A program made the translations under genes and the position numbers. Source: Desulfotruncus arcticus DSM 17038 (GTDB lineage: Bacteria > Bacillota > Desulfotomaculia > Desulfotomaculales > Desulfallaceae). Taken from it: 64,000 nucleotides of DNA. Under the pieces are notes generated by a model, which ran no database searches, was not told where the DNA came from, and worked only from the letters and a program-made list of their open reading frames with translations. Numbering within the stretch: position 1 is the stretch's first letter; each line of letters starts with the position of its first letter. Positions 44,818 through 53,044 of the stretch are shown here, one piece after another. The stretch spans positions 62,001 through 126,000 of the forward strand of contig NZ_FOOX01000012.1 of NCBI RefSeq assembly GCF_900113335.1, in the 5' to 3' direction.

Positions 44818-44887
44818 CGGTATTACCCCCGTTGTTATCCTCCTTGTTTTCAGCCTGTTCCTTTTCTTTTTTCATTTTTTCAATCAT
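44792..44887 (-). CDS. Tiny charged peptide (31 aa) between radical SAM and nitroreductase-like genes
   Basis: An ATG with AAGGAG 9 bases upstream opens a 31-codon frame: MIEKMKKEKEQAENKEDNNG then GNTGDNTQSQQ and TAA. Lys/Glu-rich first half, Asn/Gly/Gln-rich second half. It starts 18 bases after the radical SAM stop and overlaps the next gene by 26 bases, an arrangement consistent with translational coupling. It contains no Cys. It could be a substrate peptide for the radical SAM protein or only a coupling leader; I cannot decide. Confidence 0.5.
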   Translation of the reverse strand: MIEKMKKEKEQAENKEDNNGGNTGDNTQSQQ

Positions 44888-44904
44888 TTCCTTAATCTCC
44901 TTCA

Positions 44905-46311
44905 CTACAGAGCGCAAGCAGATTGTAGGTTTAACTGCTCCGATGCGCCGGCGCGCAGGCCCTCCACGCACCCTGGATCCGACCCCAGGTAATCACCGGT
45001 ACAGGCATAGGCCCTGGCCCGGCAGCCGCCGCATTCCAACTGGAACCGGCAGTACCGGCACGACCCGCTGACGCAGTCCGGATCGCGCAATTGCGCCAGT
45101 ACCGGGCTATTCAACCACAGGCGTTCCAAATTATCCTGTCTGATATTTCCAATATGCACCGGCAGGAAAGTACACGGTTTGAGCCTGCCGTTCGGTTCCA
45201 TAGCCAGATAATTTTTGCCGGCCATACATCCAGCCGAAGATTTGATGATGCTTTGATGCTTTTTGAATAATACCGGGTCCAGGTAATGGGTGGCCAACAA
45301 TCCGCTGCAGCCCTCTTTAACCCCAGTCAGCCCGAACTGCGGCGCGAAAGCGCTGACCCGAATCCGTCGCGTCTGACTGCTTCGTTTCCACAACTGCCGG
45401 AATAATTCTTCCCGCTCCTCCGGGGACGGATCAAGAATAGCCGTACCCCTGCCCGTGGGGATAAAATTATAGACCAGCAACCAGTCGGCGCCCAATTCAT
45501 CACCGAAGTCCAGCAGCTTTGGAATATCAGCCCAGTTCTTCTTGGTAGCGGTGGCAGCTAGGGACACCTGCAATCCAGCTTCCACACAACGTTTAATCCC
45601 CTCCACGGCCATGCGGTGTAGGCCGGGGGTGCCCCGGAAGGCATCGTGCGCGGCCGGATCAGGGCTGTCCATGCTCACATGCACCAGGCTGACACCGGCT
45701 TCTTTCAGGCTCCGGACCCTTTCCCCGGTAAGCGGGGATCCGTTGGTAGCCACATAACAGGGTATTCCACGGGAAACCGCGTAGCCCGCCACCTGGAAGA
45801 AATCATCACGCAGGAGCGCTTCGCCTCCTGTAAAAGCAATACCCGTTACCCCGGCCCTGGTAAAGGAATCCACCGCCTGCAACGCTTCCTCCGTGGATAA
45901 TTCATCCTCGTATTTACAATGATTTACCGAATCGGTATAACAATGGGGGCAGCTGGCAAGATTACAGCGTGAAGTGAACTCCCAGGTGACCAACCTGGGA
46001 GCGCCAGCCACAAAAGGACGCCGCAGACCGAAACTGAGCACCCCCTTCAACGTGTTCAACGCCACCCGCGTGACCACCGGGCCAAGCTCAAGGACTTCCT
46101 GACGGATCCGGTCGGCCAACGCCCGGCAGTCGGGGCAAAGGGCATTTCCCGAACCCAGCAACCGGCCCACAGCCACCCAGGCTCTTTCTCCTCCACACTG
46201 CGGGCAAAAAGTATTATTGGCCAGCACCAGTTTTACCAGTCGTCTCATGATCTGGCTGTCGGTAAGTTCAATAAGCGCTTTATTTACCGGATCAATGTGC
46301 AATTGTTCCAT
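44905..46311 (-). CDS. Radical SAM protein with SPASM-like C-terminus and CX4CX2C cluster motif
   Basis: A 468-residue protein. The N-terminal ~70 residues carry a zinc-ribbon-like pair (CPQC, CPDC). The radical SAM motif reads CNLASCPHC: cysteines 116, 121 and 124, that is CX4CX2C, one residue longer than the canonical CX3CX2C. FTGGEALL is the GGE motif. The C-terminal SPASM-like part has GCMAGKNYLAMEPNGRLKPC and CRYCRFQLECGGCRARAYAC. SPASM proteins usually modify peptides or proteins. ATG 46311 is chosen because GAGAGGAG lies 8 bases upstream. It sits exactly between two nitroreductase-like paralogues. Confidence 0.88.
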   Translation of the reverse strand: MEQLHIDPVNKALIELTDSQIMRRLVKLVLANNTFCPQCGGERAWVAVGRLLGSGNALCPDCRALADRIRQEVLELGPVVTRVALNTLKGVLSFGLRRPFVAGAPRLVTWEFTSRCNLASCPHCYTDSVNHCKYEDELSTEEALQAVDSFTRAGVTGIAFTGGEALLRDDFFQVAGYAVSRGIPCYVATNGSPLTGERVRSLKEAGVSLVHVSMDSPDPAAHDAFRGTPGLHRMAVEGIKRCVEAGLQVSLAATATKKNWADIPKLLDFGDELGADWLLVYNFIPTGRGTAILDPSPEEREELFRQLWKRSSQTRRIRVSAFAPQFGLTGVKEGCSGLLATHYLDPVLFKKHQSIIKSSAGCMAGKNYLAMEPNGRLKPCTFLPVHIGNIRQDNLERLWLNSPVLAQLRDPDCVSGSCRYCRFQLECGGCRARAYACTGDYLGSDPGCVEGLRAGASEQLNLQSACAL

Positions 46312-46325
46312 CTTCGACACTCCTC

Positions 46326-47693
46326 TCAATGCCAATCCCGGTAGTGATTGATAATCTGGTCATGAATGAAGCCTGGCACATAGTATTTTTCATAAAACGC
46401 CGGGTCGATGTGGTGGAATTGGCAAACGAATTGCGCGTGGAAAGGCGAGCTGTAGACCGGGAACCTGCCATATTTGTCAACAATGTACTTGAGGCAGGAC
46501 TTGGCCGCGTCAATGGCCCAATCGGAAATCTTGATCTTGGGATGCCGCCTGACGGCCTCCAGCGTTTCCTGATTAAACGGCAGGTTATCAATACAGCCTT
46601 CCGGGCAACCCTTGCCGTAGAACAAACCTTCAGCCGAATACCTTGTTTGCACGTTTTTCTCGACTATTTCATCGGTGCTCTTGTGCCAGGGTGACGGCCA
46701 GCCCCAGCCTTCCCATATACCCGGCAGGCCATGGAAGAAGTTCCGCCCGTTGAGCTGCTGGTAACTGAACCCCAGTCCCTTGGCCAACTCGGGAATTGCA
46801 CCCAGGATGATATCCTCGGCGATGCCTCCGAAGTTCCAGTGCCCCAACCCCATCGCCTCTGCCGCCAGCCGGGCGTTTTGCACCATCATTCCCGCCACGT
46901 TGTGGGCCAGGGAAAAGATGATTTCCTCGTACATGCTCCAGGGAACCGGTACTTCCAGGTAGCCCGGCATGGCCCATTCGCTCAGGCCCATGGGCTCGCC
47001 GGTCTCGTCATCCACAAACATCCAGTGCATATGTTCAAAACCGGACAGCATCACGTTAACCAGTTCTTTGGTTAAGTCCACCACCGGAAAGAAAACTGTG
47101 GAACCGGGGCGGTTGAAGTTGTGCTGCCAGATACCGGTGAGCCCCCCTTTGGCCGCCGGCCCCCATTTTTCAGGTGAACCCCAGTCAAGATCGATTCTCT
47201 TGTCAGACAGCTTGACCGAGCCCTTTTTAAACCAGTCGAGTATTTTTTCATAGTCGTCATCGTCCTCTATTTCCACCGGCTTGGGGGAATCCGGTGAAGG
47301 CTTGTAAAAGAATGTTCCCTCGTCGGTGCAGTAAAACAGGTGCGCCCCCCTATCATTGCAGGGCCCCGGAATGGTGCGCCCGGCACACGACATGATCGTG
47401 GCGAGGTCATTGTTGGGGTCCAGATCAAGCAGGGCCATCCCGTTGGGGCCGCAGGCCGCCCAACATAATAGAGCGTTTTCTACATCAGACAGGGGGACGG
47501 GTTCTTTCTGAGATTTAAAGGCCAAGGGGCCTTTCTCCACAGTGACTTTACCGGTCACGGGCAGCTGATCTTCTTCCCCGTGGGCCACATTGTAACCTTC
47601 GCCCACCCTCCTGGTGCGTACGCGGGAAAGAGCCTGAAATACCGTAGGAGTGTTTTCAAACGCCTGTTTGATTAGATTTTTAGGACTCTTCAT
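46326..47693 (-). CDS. SagB-like nitroreductase-fold protein 1
   Basis: A 455-residue paralogue of 43471-44817 and the first gene of the minus sigma-54 operon. Shared blocks are RTRRVGEGYNVA, PLSDVENALLCWAACGPNG, RTIPGPCNDRG, GIWQHNFNRPGSTVFFPV and NARLAAEAMGLGHWNFGG. It should bind FMN. The two paralogues may form a heterodimer, as nitroreductase-fold enzymes bind FMN across a dimer interface. AAGGAGG lies upstream of the ATG. The function is unknown. Confidence 0.68.
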   Translation of the reverse strand: MKSPKNLIKQAFENTPTVFQALSRVRTRRVGEGYNVAHGEEDQLPVTGKVTVEKGPLAFKSQKEPVPLSDVENALLCWAACGPNGMALLDLDPNNDLATIMSCAGRTIPGPCNDRGAHLFYCTDEGTFFYKPSPDSPKPVEIEDDDDYEKILDWFKKGSVKLSDKRIDLDWGSPEKWGPAAKGGLTGIWQHNFNRPGSTVFFPVVDLTKELVNVMLSGFEHMHWMFVDDETGEPMGLSEWAMPGYLEVPVPWSMYEEIIFSLAHNVAGMMVQNARLAAEAMGLGHWNFGGIAEDIILGAIPELAKGLGFSYQQLNGRNFFHGLPGIWEGWGWPSPWHKSTDEIVEKNVQTRYSAEGLFYGKGCPEGCIDNLPFNQETLEAVRRHPKIKISDWAIDAAKSCLKYIVDKYGRFPVYSSPFHAQFVCQFHHIDPAFYEKYYVPGFIHDQIINHYRDWH

Positions 47694-47733
47694 AGTATTT
47701 CCTCCTTTTTAAATATTCTGTTTTTATTTTGTA

Positions 47734-47749
47734 AGCAAGTCATATACCA
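47734..47749 (-). promoter_or_regulatory. Sigma-54 promoter (-24/-12), minus operon
   Basis: On the minus strand TGGTATATGACTTGCT fits the sigma-54 pattern (GG and GC with correct spacing; TTGCT at -12; weaker TAT instead of CAC at -24). It lies about 40 bases before the first start codon, a spacing like that of the plus operon. Confidence 0.68.
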
Positions 47750-47841
47750 ATATCCAGCACCAAGATGCACCATTATAGTCAAACCATACTGAGCTCCAAG
47801 GTCAAAGCGCTTGTGTAAACGGTATTTTGCCGCGATAAAGT

Positions 47842-47867
47842 CAAAATAAAAACCCCCTTTAGGGGGG
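47842..47867 (-). terminator. Terminator after the MFS gene
   Basis: On the minus strand CCCCCC-TAAA-GGGGGT is followed by TTTTATTTT. It separates the MFS transporter gene from the sigma-54 operon. Confidence 0.75.
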
Positions 47868-47925
47868 CATAAAAATCAAACCTACAGCAATTTTATATGC
47901 TTCAAAACGATACAACGTTGTCCAA

Positions 47926-48058
47926 TGCTACAATATCTTGGGCGCCGTACTCCATGAACTCACTGAGGCAAATATCATCGTTTACGGCGGTCGGGGGATG
48001 AAATCGAGTTGTTTAGTGAAGCTTTGCAGCATAAAACCGGAAATCATTTCATCTACCC
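47926..48058 (+). pseudogene. Possible EtfA fragment
   Basis: A short plus-strand stretch reads ILGAVLHELTEANIIVYGGR then GMKS, resembling the LTEA.IIVSGGRG segment of electron-transfer flavoprotein alpha. The frame then shifts and ends. The rest of the 47694-48052 gap holds only the promoter and terminator listed. Confidence 0.4.
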
Positions 48059-49261
48059 CTCTTTACCGTGAACCTTGATGGTTAGTGAAAGAAGCGCGGA
48101 AAACAACAAAATACCGGCTAGGATGGAAATTACAACTTTAAATGCCCCAAGCTGGGCGATGATGGGCCCGGTGCTTGCTCCCACAAACAAAATGAAAGAA
48201 TATAGCGCTATTGCTCCACCTCTTGCCTGATCACCAAGTATTCCAACAATATTAATTAAGGTGGGAACAATTATCGATATCCCTGCCACAAAAACTACTG
48301 AAGCCACAGTAACAAGAATTAACGTTGACAAACCGCATACCAACAGAAGACCTGCGGAAGCACTAATCAATCCTCCCACGAGTACTCTCTTTAAGCCGAA
48401 ACGGGCGATTAGTGTTCCGGCAAGAGGAGATAAGATCATACCCAAAATCCCCACGGAACGAATAACCAACAACTGCTCCGCCCTCAGCCCAAATTCGCCA
48501 ACCAAATAGTGACCCAGGGAAGCGTACATACTGACAAAGGATAGGAGCAATGTAAAGGCAATTATATAGCACGTAACCAAGTTCGGTTTCCGCAATAATC
48601 CGAATGTTTGCTTCCATATTGTCAACAGGGAGGTATTTTGGTTTTTCCCCGGAGTTAACGGCAAGATTCTCCAAGTCAGCAGAAAAGCGATAAGGTAAGT
48701 AATTGAAAAAACTAAAAATACGTAGGGCCAACCAAAGGACCGGGTAATCCATGAACTTGCAACCTGTCCAATGATACCTGACATTAGAAACCCGGTGCTG
48801 ATTAAAGCGATGGTTGTCGCCCTTTGCTCCGGCGGATAAGTTTCAAATACATAAACTACTGCCACAGGGGCAAACGTGGCGGCTACGAAACCCTGCGCGG
48901 CGCGCAAAACCAGCAGCAGCCCTATTGTATGCACAAAGCCGGTAATAAAAGTACATAGCGCTAACGCAGCCAACCCGACAACGATTACTTGCTTTTTTCC
49001 GTATCTTTCGGATAAAGGGCCAAAAACCAGGAAACCCACCGCGTAACAGATTGAAAAAATACTGCTGGCCCACGCTGCCTTTATTTCGGGTACTTGAAAA
49101 GCTACCGAGAGGTCTTTATGGATTGGAATCATCGTGTAAATGTTGGACACTACAATCAACCCGCAGAAAGCAAGTAAAAATGTTGTCAGGGGTAAACTAA
49201 AAGCAGCATCAGCTTTCTCAAGGCCATTATCACTTATCACAGTGCTTGTTGTGGCTCTCAC
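48053..49261 (-). CDS. MFS transporter, probable drug or metabolite exporter
   Basis: A 402-residue major facilitator with twelve predicted membrane segments. The loop 2-3 motif reads GPLSERYGKKQ, and motif C-like glycines suggest an exporter of the 12-helix drug:H+ antiporter group. The GTG at 49261 is taken as start because GGGAGG lies 10 bases upstream; a longer frame would run through the divergent operator. It is divergent from a MerR regulator. Confidence 0.87.
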   Translation of the reverse strand: MRATTSTVISDNGLEKADAAFSLPLTTFLLAFCGLIVVSNIYTMIPIHKDLSVAFQVPEIKAAWASSIFSICYAVGFLVFGPLSERYGKKQVIVVGLAALALCTFITGFVHTIGLLLVLRAAQGFVAATFAPVAVVYVFETYPPEQRATTIALISTGFLMSGIIGQVASSWITRSFGWPYVFLVFSITYLIAFLLTWRILPLTPGKNQNTSLLTIWKQTFGLLRKPNLVTCYIIAFTLLLSFVSMYASLGHYLVGEFGLRAEQLLVIRSVGILGMILSPLAGTLIARFGLKRVLVGGLISASAGLLLVCGLSTLILVTVASVVFVAGISIIVPTLINIVGILGDQARGGAIALYSFILFVGASTGPIIAQLGAFKVVISILAGILLFSALLSLTIKVHGKEG

Positions 49262-49305
49262 CTGCTTCAAACCTCCCAGGTTTATAATTATTCCGTATGT
49301 AACCG

Positions 49306-49346
49306 TATTGACATCAATTGTAACACAGCTACAATTGATGTCAATA
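49306..49346. promoter_or_regulatory. Palindromic operator with two face-to-face promoters
   Basis: A 17-base inverted repeat with 7 bases between. The core is ATTGACATCAATTGTA and its reverse complement. Each strand carries TTGACA and TACAAT 16 bases apart within the same palindrome: the plus promoter faces the MerR gene and the minus promoter faces the MFS gene. A dimer bound here would cover both promoters at once. Confidence 0.8.
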
Positions 49347-49479
49347 TGTTTCATTGGGCTTTTGTTGAAATTATTCATCATCGTAAGTAAATTACGTGAA
49401 GCCCAAACGGAGTGGGTAATTGTAATAATTCTTCATTTGTTGTAAAATGATTGCAAAGTTTACAAGGGAGGCAACAGGG

Positions 49480-49809
49480 GTGGGGCAAAAAGAACAAGCG
49501 GCCAACGCTCTGTTGGATTTCGATTTGTTAAGTAGGTTGATTGTCGGAATTGGGGAAGTGTCGGAGATTACAGGGGTTCCGCAAAGGAAAATTCGCTACT
49601 GGGAAGAAAAAGGAATCATTCAGCCAGTGAAGGAAGTCGAAGGAACAACGCGGAGATATGATTATATAAATATAAAGAAAATTCTTTTGATCCAGGAGCT
49701 TTTAAACGATGGCTATACTCTGGATGCCGCCGCCAAAAAAGTAGAGGATCGAATGGAGAATATTAATAAGGTATTTCTAGAACTTGCCAAAAAAACGAAA
49801 ACAAGATAG
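49480..49809 (+). CDS. MerR-family transcriptional regulator
   Basis: A 109-residue MerR-type protein with IGEVSEITGVPQRKIRYWEE, GIIQPVKEVEGTTRRYDY and a short helical tail; there is no effector-binding domain. It is related to the GlnR/TnrA-like small MerR group. GTG 49480 is preferred over ATG 49447 because GGGAGG lies 8 bases upstream. It probably controls the divergent MFS gene and the downstream flavin oxidoreductase. A truncated duplicate of its 3-prime half is at 9752-9959. Confidence 0.88.
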   Translation: MGQKEQAANALLDFDLLSRLIVGIGEVSEITGVPQRKIRYWEEKGIIQPVKEVEGTTRRYDYINIKKILLIQELLNDGYTLDAAAKKVEDRMENINKVFLELAKKTKTR

Positions 49810-49880
49810 AAAGATGCTCAAAAGCAAAAGAAGGGCCAAAGGCCTTGCATAAATATTTGATAAATAAGAAGGTGCTAAAA

Positions 49881-50972
49881 ATGAGCAAAATGTTTGAACA
49901 AACAGCAATAAACAGTATGGTATTGTCGAATCGCTTTGTCCGTTCGGCAACGTGGGAAGGAATGGCGGCCAATGACGGAGCTGTTACCCCCGGGCTGGTG
50001 GACACAATGGTTGATCTTGCCAAAGGTGGCGTGGGCTTAATTATCACAAGCCATGCTTATGTCCGGCCGGAGGGTCAGGCAGGTCCCTGGCAGCTCGGCA
50101 TTTATAAAGATGAACTCATTCCCGGGCTGCGGGGAATGACCAAAGCTGTTCACGACTGCGGCGGCAAGATTGTCCTGCAGCTGGCCCATGCCGGGAGATT
50201 TGCGCCCGGAAAACTAACCGGCCAGACACCGCTGGTTGTTTCGGAGGAACCGGGCAAAGCGTACCATGAAATAACAGATCAGGATATACGGGAGTTGGTT
50301 GCCGCTTTTGCCGATGGAGCAGGCAGGGCTAAAGCCGCCGGATTTGACGGGGTTCAAATACACTCGGCTCACGGCTATCTGCTCAGCCAGTTCCTCTCGC
50401 CGGTGTTTAACCGGCGCCGGGATGCCTACGGGGGAGATATCCAAAACAGGTCCCGCATTCATATGCAAGTGTACAAAGCCATCAGGGAAGCCGTGGGCGA
50501 TGATTACCCGGTGTTGATCAAGCTGAACTGCAGTGATTTTACCGATAACGGGTTAACCTTGGAAGACTCCCTTCAGGTTGGCCGCCTGCTGGCCGGTATA
50601 GGGCTGGACGCAATTGAATTGAGCGGCGGCTTGCTTACGAACAGCAAACTTTCTCCCAGCCGGTTTGGCATTAAAACTGAAGAAGATGAGGCCTATTTTA
50701 AGGAAGAAGCCCGCCATTTCAAAAGTGCCGTCGGCATTCCGCTAATTCTGGTGGGTGGTATGCGATCTTTTTCAGTAGCTGAGCGCTTGGTTGAAGAGGG
50801 GGTTGCGGATAACATCTCCATGAGCCGCCCGTTGATCAGAGAGCCTAATTTAATTAACCGCTGGCAATCCGGGGATCGCAGCAGGGCAAAATGCATCTCG
50901 GATAATAGTTGTTTTAAAGCGGCGATGTCGGGTAATGGAGTATGCTGTGAAGTGAAAAATAAAAAGAGCTAA
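49881..50972 (+). CDS. Old yellow enzyme-family NADH:flavin oxidoreductase
   Basis: A 363-residue FMN barrel protein: NRFVRSATWEGMA, VLQLAHAGRFAP, FDGVQIHSAHGYLLSQFLSP, RRDAYGG and ISMSRPLIREPNL. This single-domain type reduces activated C=C bonds of enones or related compounds with NAD(P)H. C-terminal cysteines (CISDNSC, CC) are present. It follows the MerR gene by 71 bases. Two relics of related genes lie at 22787-22960 and 56234-56306. Confidence 0.9.
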   Translation: MSKMFEQTAINSMVLSNRFVRSATWEGMAANDGAVTPGLVDTMVDLAKGGVGLIITSHAYVRPEGQAGPWQLGIYKDELIPGLRGMTKAVHDCGGKIVLQLAHAGRFAPGKLTGQTPLVVSEEPGKAYHEITDQDIRELVAAFADGAGRAKAAGFDGVQIHSAHGYLLSQFLSPVFNRRRDAYGGDIQNRSRIHMQVYKAIREAVGDDYPVLIKLNCSDFTDNGLTLEDSLQVGRLLAGIGLDAIELSGGLLTNSKLSPSRFGIKTEEDEAYFKEEARHFKSAVGIPLILVGGMRSFSVAERLVEEGVADNISMSRPLIREPNLINRWQSGDRSRAKCISDNSCFKAAMSGNGVCCEVKNKKS

Positions 50973-50985
50973 GCTAAGTAACACC

Positions 50986-51016
50986 AAGTCCGGGCTTTAT
51001 CCATAAGCCCGGACTT
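50986..51016 (+). terminator. Strong hairpin after the OYE gene
   Basis: AAGTCCGGGCTT and AAGCCCGGACTT form a perfect 12-base stem with a 7-base loop. The T-run only comes about 12 bases later, so it may act mainly as an RNA-stabilising end. Confidence 0.65.
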
Positions 51017-51111
51017 GTCAGTGCGAAGTTTTTTTGGAAAGGCAGCCGGTCTTCTAGTTTTATGAAGTGCCCACAACATTCTCCTGATTAATCCGAATAA
51101 TAATCCCGTTT

Positions 51112-51162
51112 GCCTCTTATCCAATTCAAAAGGATAACATACCGGGATAAGCCTTCGTCTTA
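51112..51162 (-). pseudogene. Fragment of the PLP sulfur-amino-acid lyase gene
   Basis: CCAATTCAAAAGGATAACAT and neighbours repeat, with small changes, the segment of the lyase gene (53825-54964) that encodes KAYGGMLSFELDKRQ. A nearby stretch (TTAATCCGAATAATAATCCC, 51085-51104) recurs at 53326-53345. Confidence 0.6.
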
Positions 51163-51299
51163 CCGGCTTATCCCGGGATGATGTGCTGGGCTGGTACTGC
51201 TGGGAGGTATAATAAAGGACGGGTATCAACAGGCTATTAATTGGATAAAGGTTGCAAGAGAGGCAAAGGGTTGGCATAAAGATTATTATTGAGACGGTT

Positions 51300-52230
51300 T
51301 TGTTTGTGAAGATTTGCAGCACAGGCGCCGAAGCGGAGCAAGAAGCTTTGCCGGTTGATTCGACAGATATGAAATTGGTCATGCTTGCCGTTGGTAAACC
51401 TGAGGCAGACACAGGCGCGGTCGATGTGGTAATTCCGGTACTGCACGGTACCTATGGGGAGGATGGCACTGTCCAGGGACTGCTGGAACTGGCCAATGTA
51501 CCCTATGTGGGTGCTGGCGTTTTGGGGTCTGCCCTGGGAATGGATAACGTGTTGATGAAAACGGTGCTGGCCCAACACGGTGTACCCCAGGCCCGGTTTC
51601 GGCACTGCTTGCGCCGGGATTGGGAAAACGACTCATTGTCAATTATAGAAACAGTGGAAAAAAACCTGGGCTATCCCTGTTTTATCAAGCCGGCCAATCT
51701 TGGCTCCAGTGTCGGTATTTCGAAGGCCCATCAGCGGACGGAGCTAATTGCCGCAATGGATTTGGCAGCCCGATATGATCGCAAGATTATTATAGAGGAA
51801 TATATAGATGCCAGGGAATTGGAGGTAAGCGTACTGGGCAACGATGATCCCATTGCCTCCCTGCCGGGCGAGATTATCCCGGTAAAAGAATTCTATGATT
51901 ACGAGGCTAAAATATTTAGATGACTTGACCAGGCTGGAAATACCGGCCAACCTGCCGCCGAATACGGTTGCCCGGCTGCGGGAGTTGGCGGTAAAGGTAT
52001 TTAAAGTTCTTGATTGTGCGGGTTTGGCCAGGGTAGATTTTTTTATGCGCAGGCCGGACGGCGATATACTGGTAAATGAAATCAACACAATGCCCGGGTT
52101 TACTCAATTCAGCATGTTTCCCAAGCTGTGGGAGGCTACCGGTATCGGGTATAAAGAATTGCTTGACCGGTTAATCAACCTGGCCATTGAGCGGCATCGG
52201 GATAAAAACCGTTCTCAGACCAATTTTTAA
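51300..52230 (+). pseudogene. ddl: D-alanine-D-alanine ligase, truncated and frameshifted
   Basis: The first frame (to 51923) reads DVVIPVLHGTYGEDGTVQGL, PCFIKPANLGSSVGISKA and IIEEYIDARELEVSVLG. An extra A in GAGGCTAAAATATTTAG shifts it, and the second frame continues [14 protein letters not shown] to [20 protein letters not shown] and the normal C-terminus ([15 protein letters not shown]). The first ~60 residues of a normal Ddl are missing, replaced by unrelated sequence. It is non-functional unless the frameshift is a sequencing error, and the truncated N-terminus argues against that. Confidence 0.85.
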
Positions 52231-52370
52231 GTATGTTTAGTTTGGGAAAACTGGAGATGAAAAGATTACTTGCGGTTGTCAAGAAAAAAGGTAATCGCCG
52301 ACAACCCCTCATGGAGCCGCAGAAGATTATCATTGGAATTCTATCGGTTCTGGAACTGGAAAAATTAGTC

Positions 52371-52634
52371 TTACTTGTCTTTATAGTGCGTCCTGCATTG
52401 TGCTATCTCAATGTTATTGTTTTGTATCCGATAGACAAGCCTATTCTTTTCATCAATGCGTCTGCTCCAAAATCCTGACCAGTTTTCGCCTAACGGCTCC
52501 GGCTTGCCAATCCCATCATACCCATTGCGGTCAATATCTTGTATAAGCAAGTTTATTCTCTTTAAAGTCTTCTTATTCTGCTTTTGCCAATATAGGTAAT
52601 CTTTCCATGCTTCATCTGACCAAACCTTATTCAT
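52371..52634 (-). CDS. yoeB: YoeB/Txe-type mRNA interferase toxin
   Basis: An 87-residue RelE-superfamily toxin with the YoeB pattern WKDYLYWQKQNKKTLKRIN, GIGKPEPLGENWSGFWSRRI and RLVYRIQNN. Such toxins cut mRNA on the ribosome. The start at MNKVWSDEAW overlaps the antitoxin stop by 8 bases, and a long frame upstream is not needed. Confidence 0.9.
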   Translation of the reverse strand: MNKVWSDEAWKDYLYWQKQNKKTLKRINLLIQDIDRNGYDGIGKPEPLGENWSGFWSRRIDEKNRLVYRIQNNNIEIAQCRTHYKDK

Positions 52635-52896
52635 CGCCCACCTCAATCAAATCGTGAGCTATTCCTTTGCCATGTTCAAGTTGCTGTATGGATTTTTTCA
52701 GAACTTGCAGGTTGTAGTTATTATAAAAATCATCTGTTCGGACAATAGCAAACGGTATACCATTATGAATTAAAGATTGCTTCAAAAAAAGACGGATAGC
52801 AGTCGGGATATCAAGCCCCAAATCGTTAAAAAGTGTTTCTGCATCCTTTTTGAGAGCGTCATCAACTCTGATTTGGATCAAGCTACTCCGTGCCAT
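52627..52896 (-). CDS. RelB/DinJ-type antitoxin
   Basis: An 89-residue antitoxin with a ribbon-helix-helix N-terminus (SSLIQIRVDDALKKDAETLF, LGLDIPTAIRLFLKQSL) and a C-terminal toxin-binding part. ATG 52896 follows AAGGGGG by 8 bases. A DinJ-type antitoxin with a YoeB-type toxin is a slightly mixed but known pairing. Confidence 0.9.
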   Translation of the reverse strand: MARSSLIQIRVDDALKKDAETLFNDLGLDIPTAIRLFLKQSLIHNGIPFAIVRTDDFYNNYNLQVLKKSIQQLEHGKGIAHDLIEVGDE

Positions 52897-52930
52897 ATAA
52901 AAAACCCCCTTAGTATATGTTTGTAATACA

Positions 52931-52959
52931 ATTATATGACAAAAACATGCTTCTGTCAA
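52931..52959 (-). promoter_or_regulatory. Toxin-antitoxin promoter
   Basis: Minus-strand TTGACA and TATAAT are 17 bases apart, about 35 bases upstream of the antitoxin start; both boxes match consensus. Confidence 0.85.
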
Positions 52960-53044
52960 CCTAGTTGCTAGTGACCAGTATCTAGTATTCCATTTTAAAG
53001 ATCTTTTTGTTAAACAATTTGAAAGATTTTGTGCTGAGCCGGCT

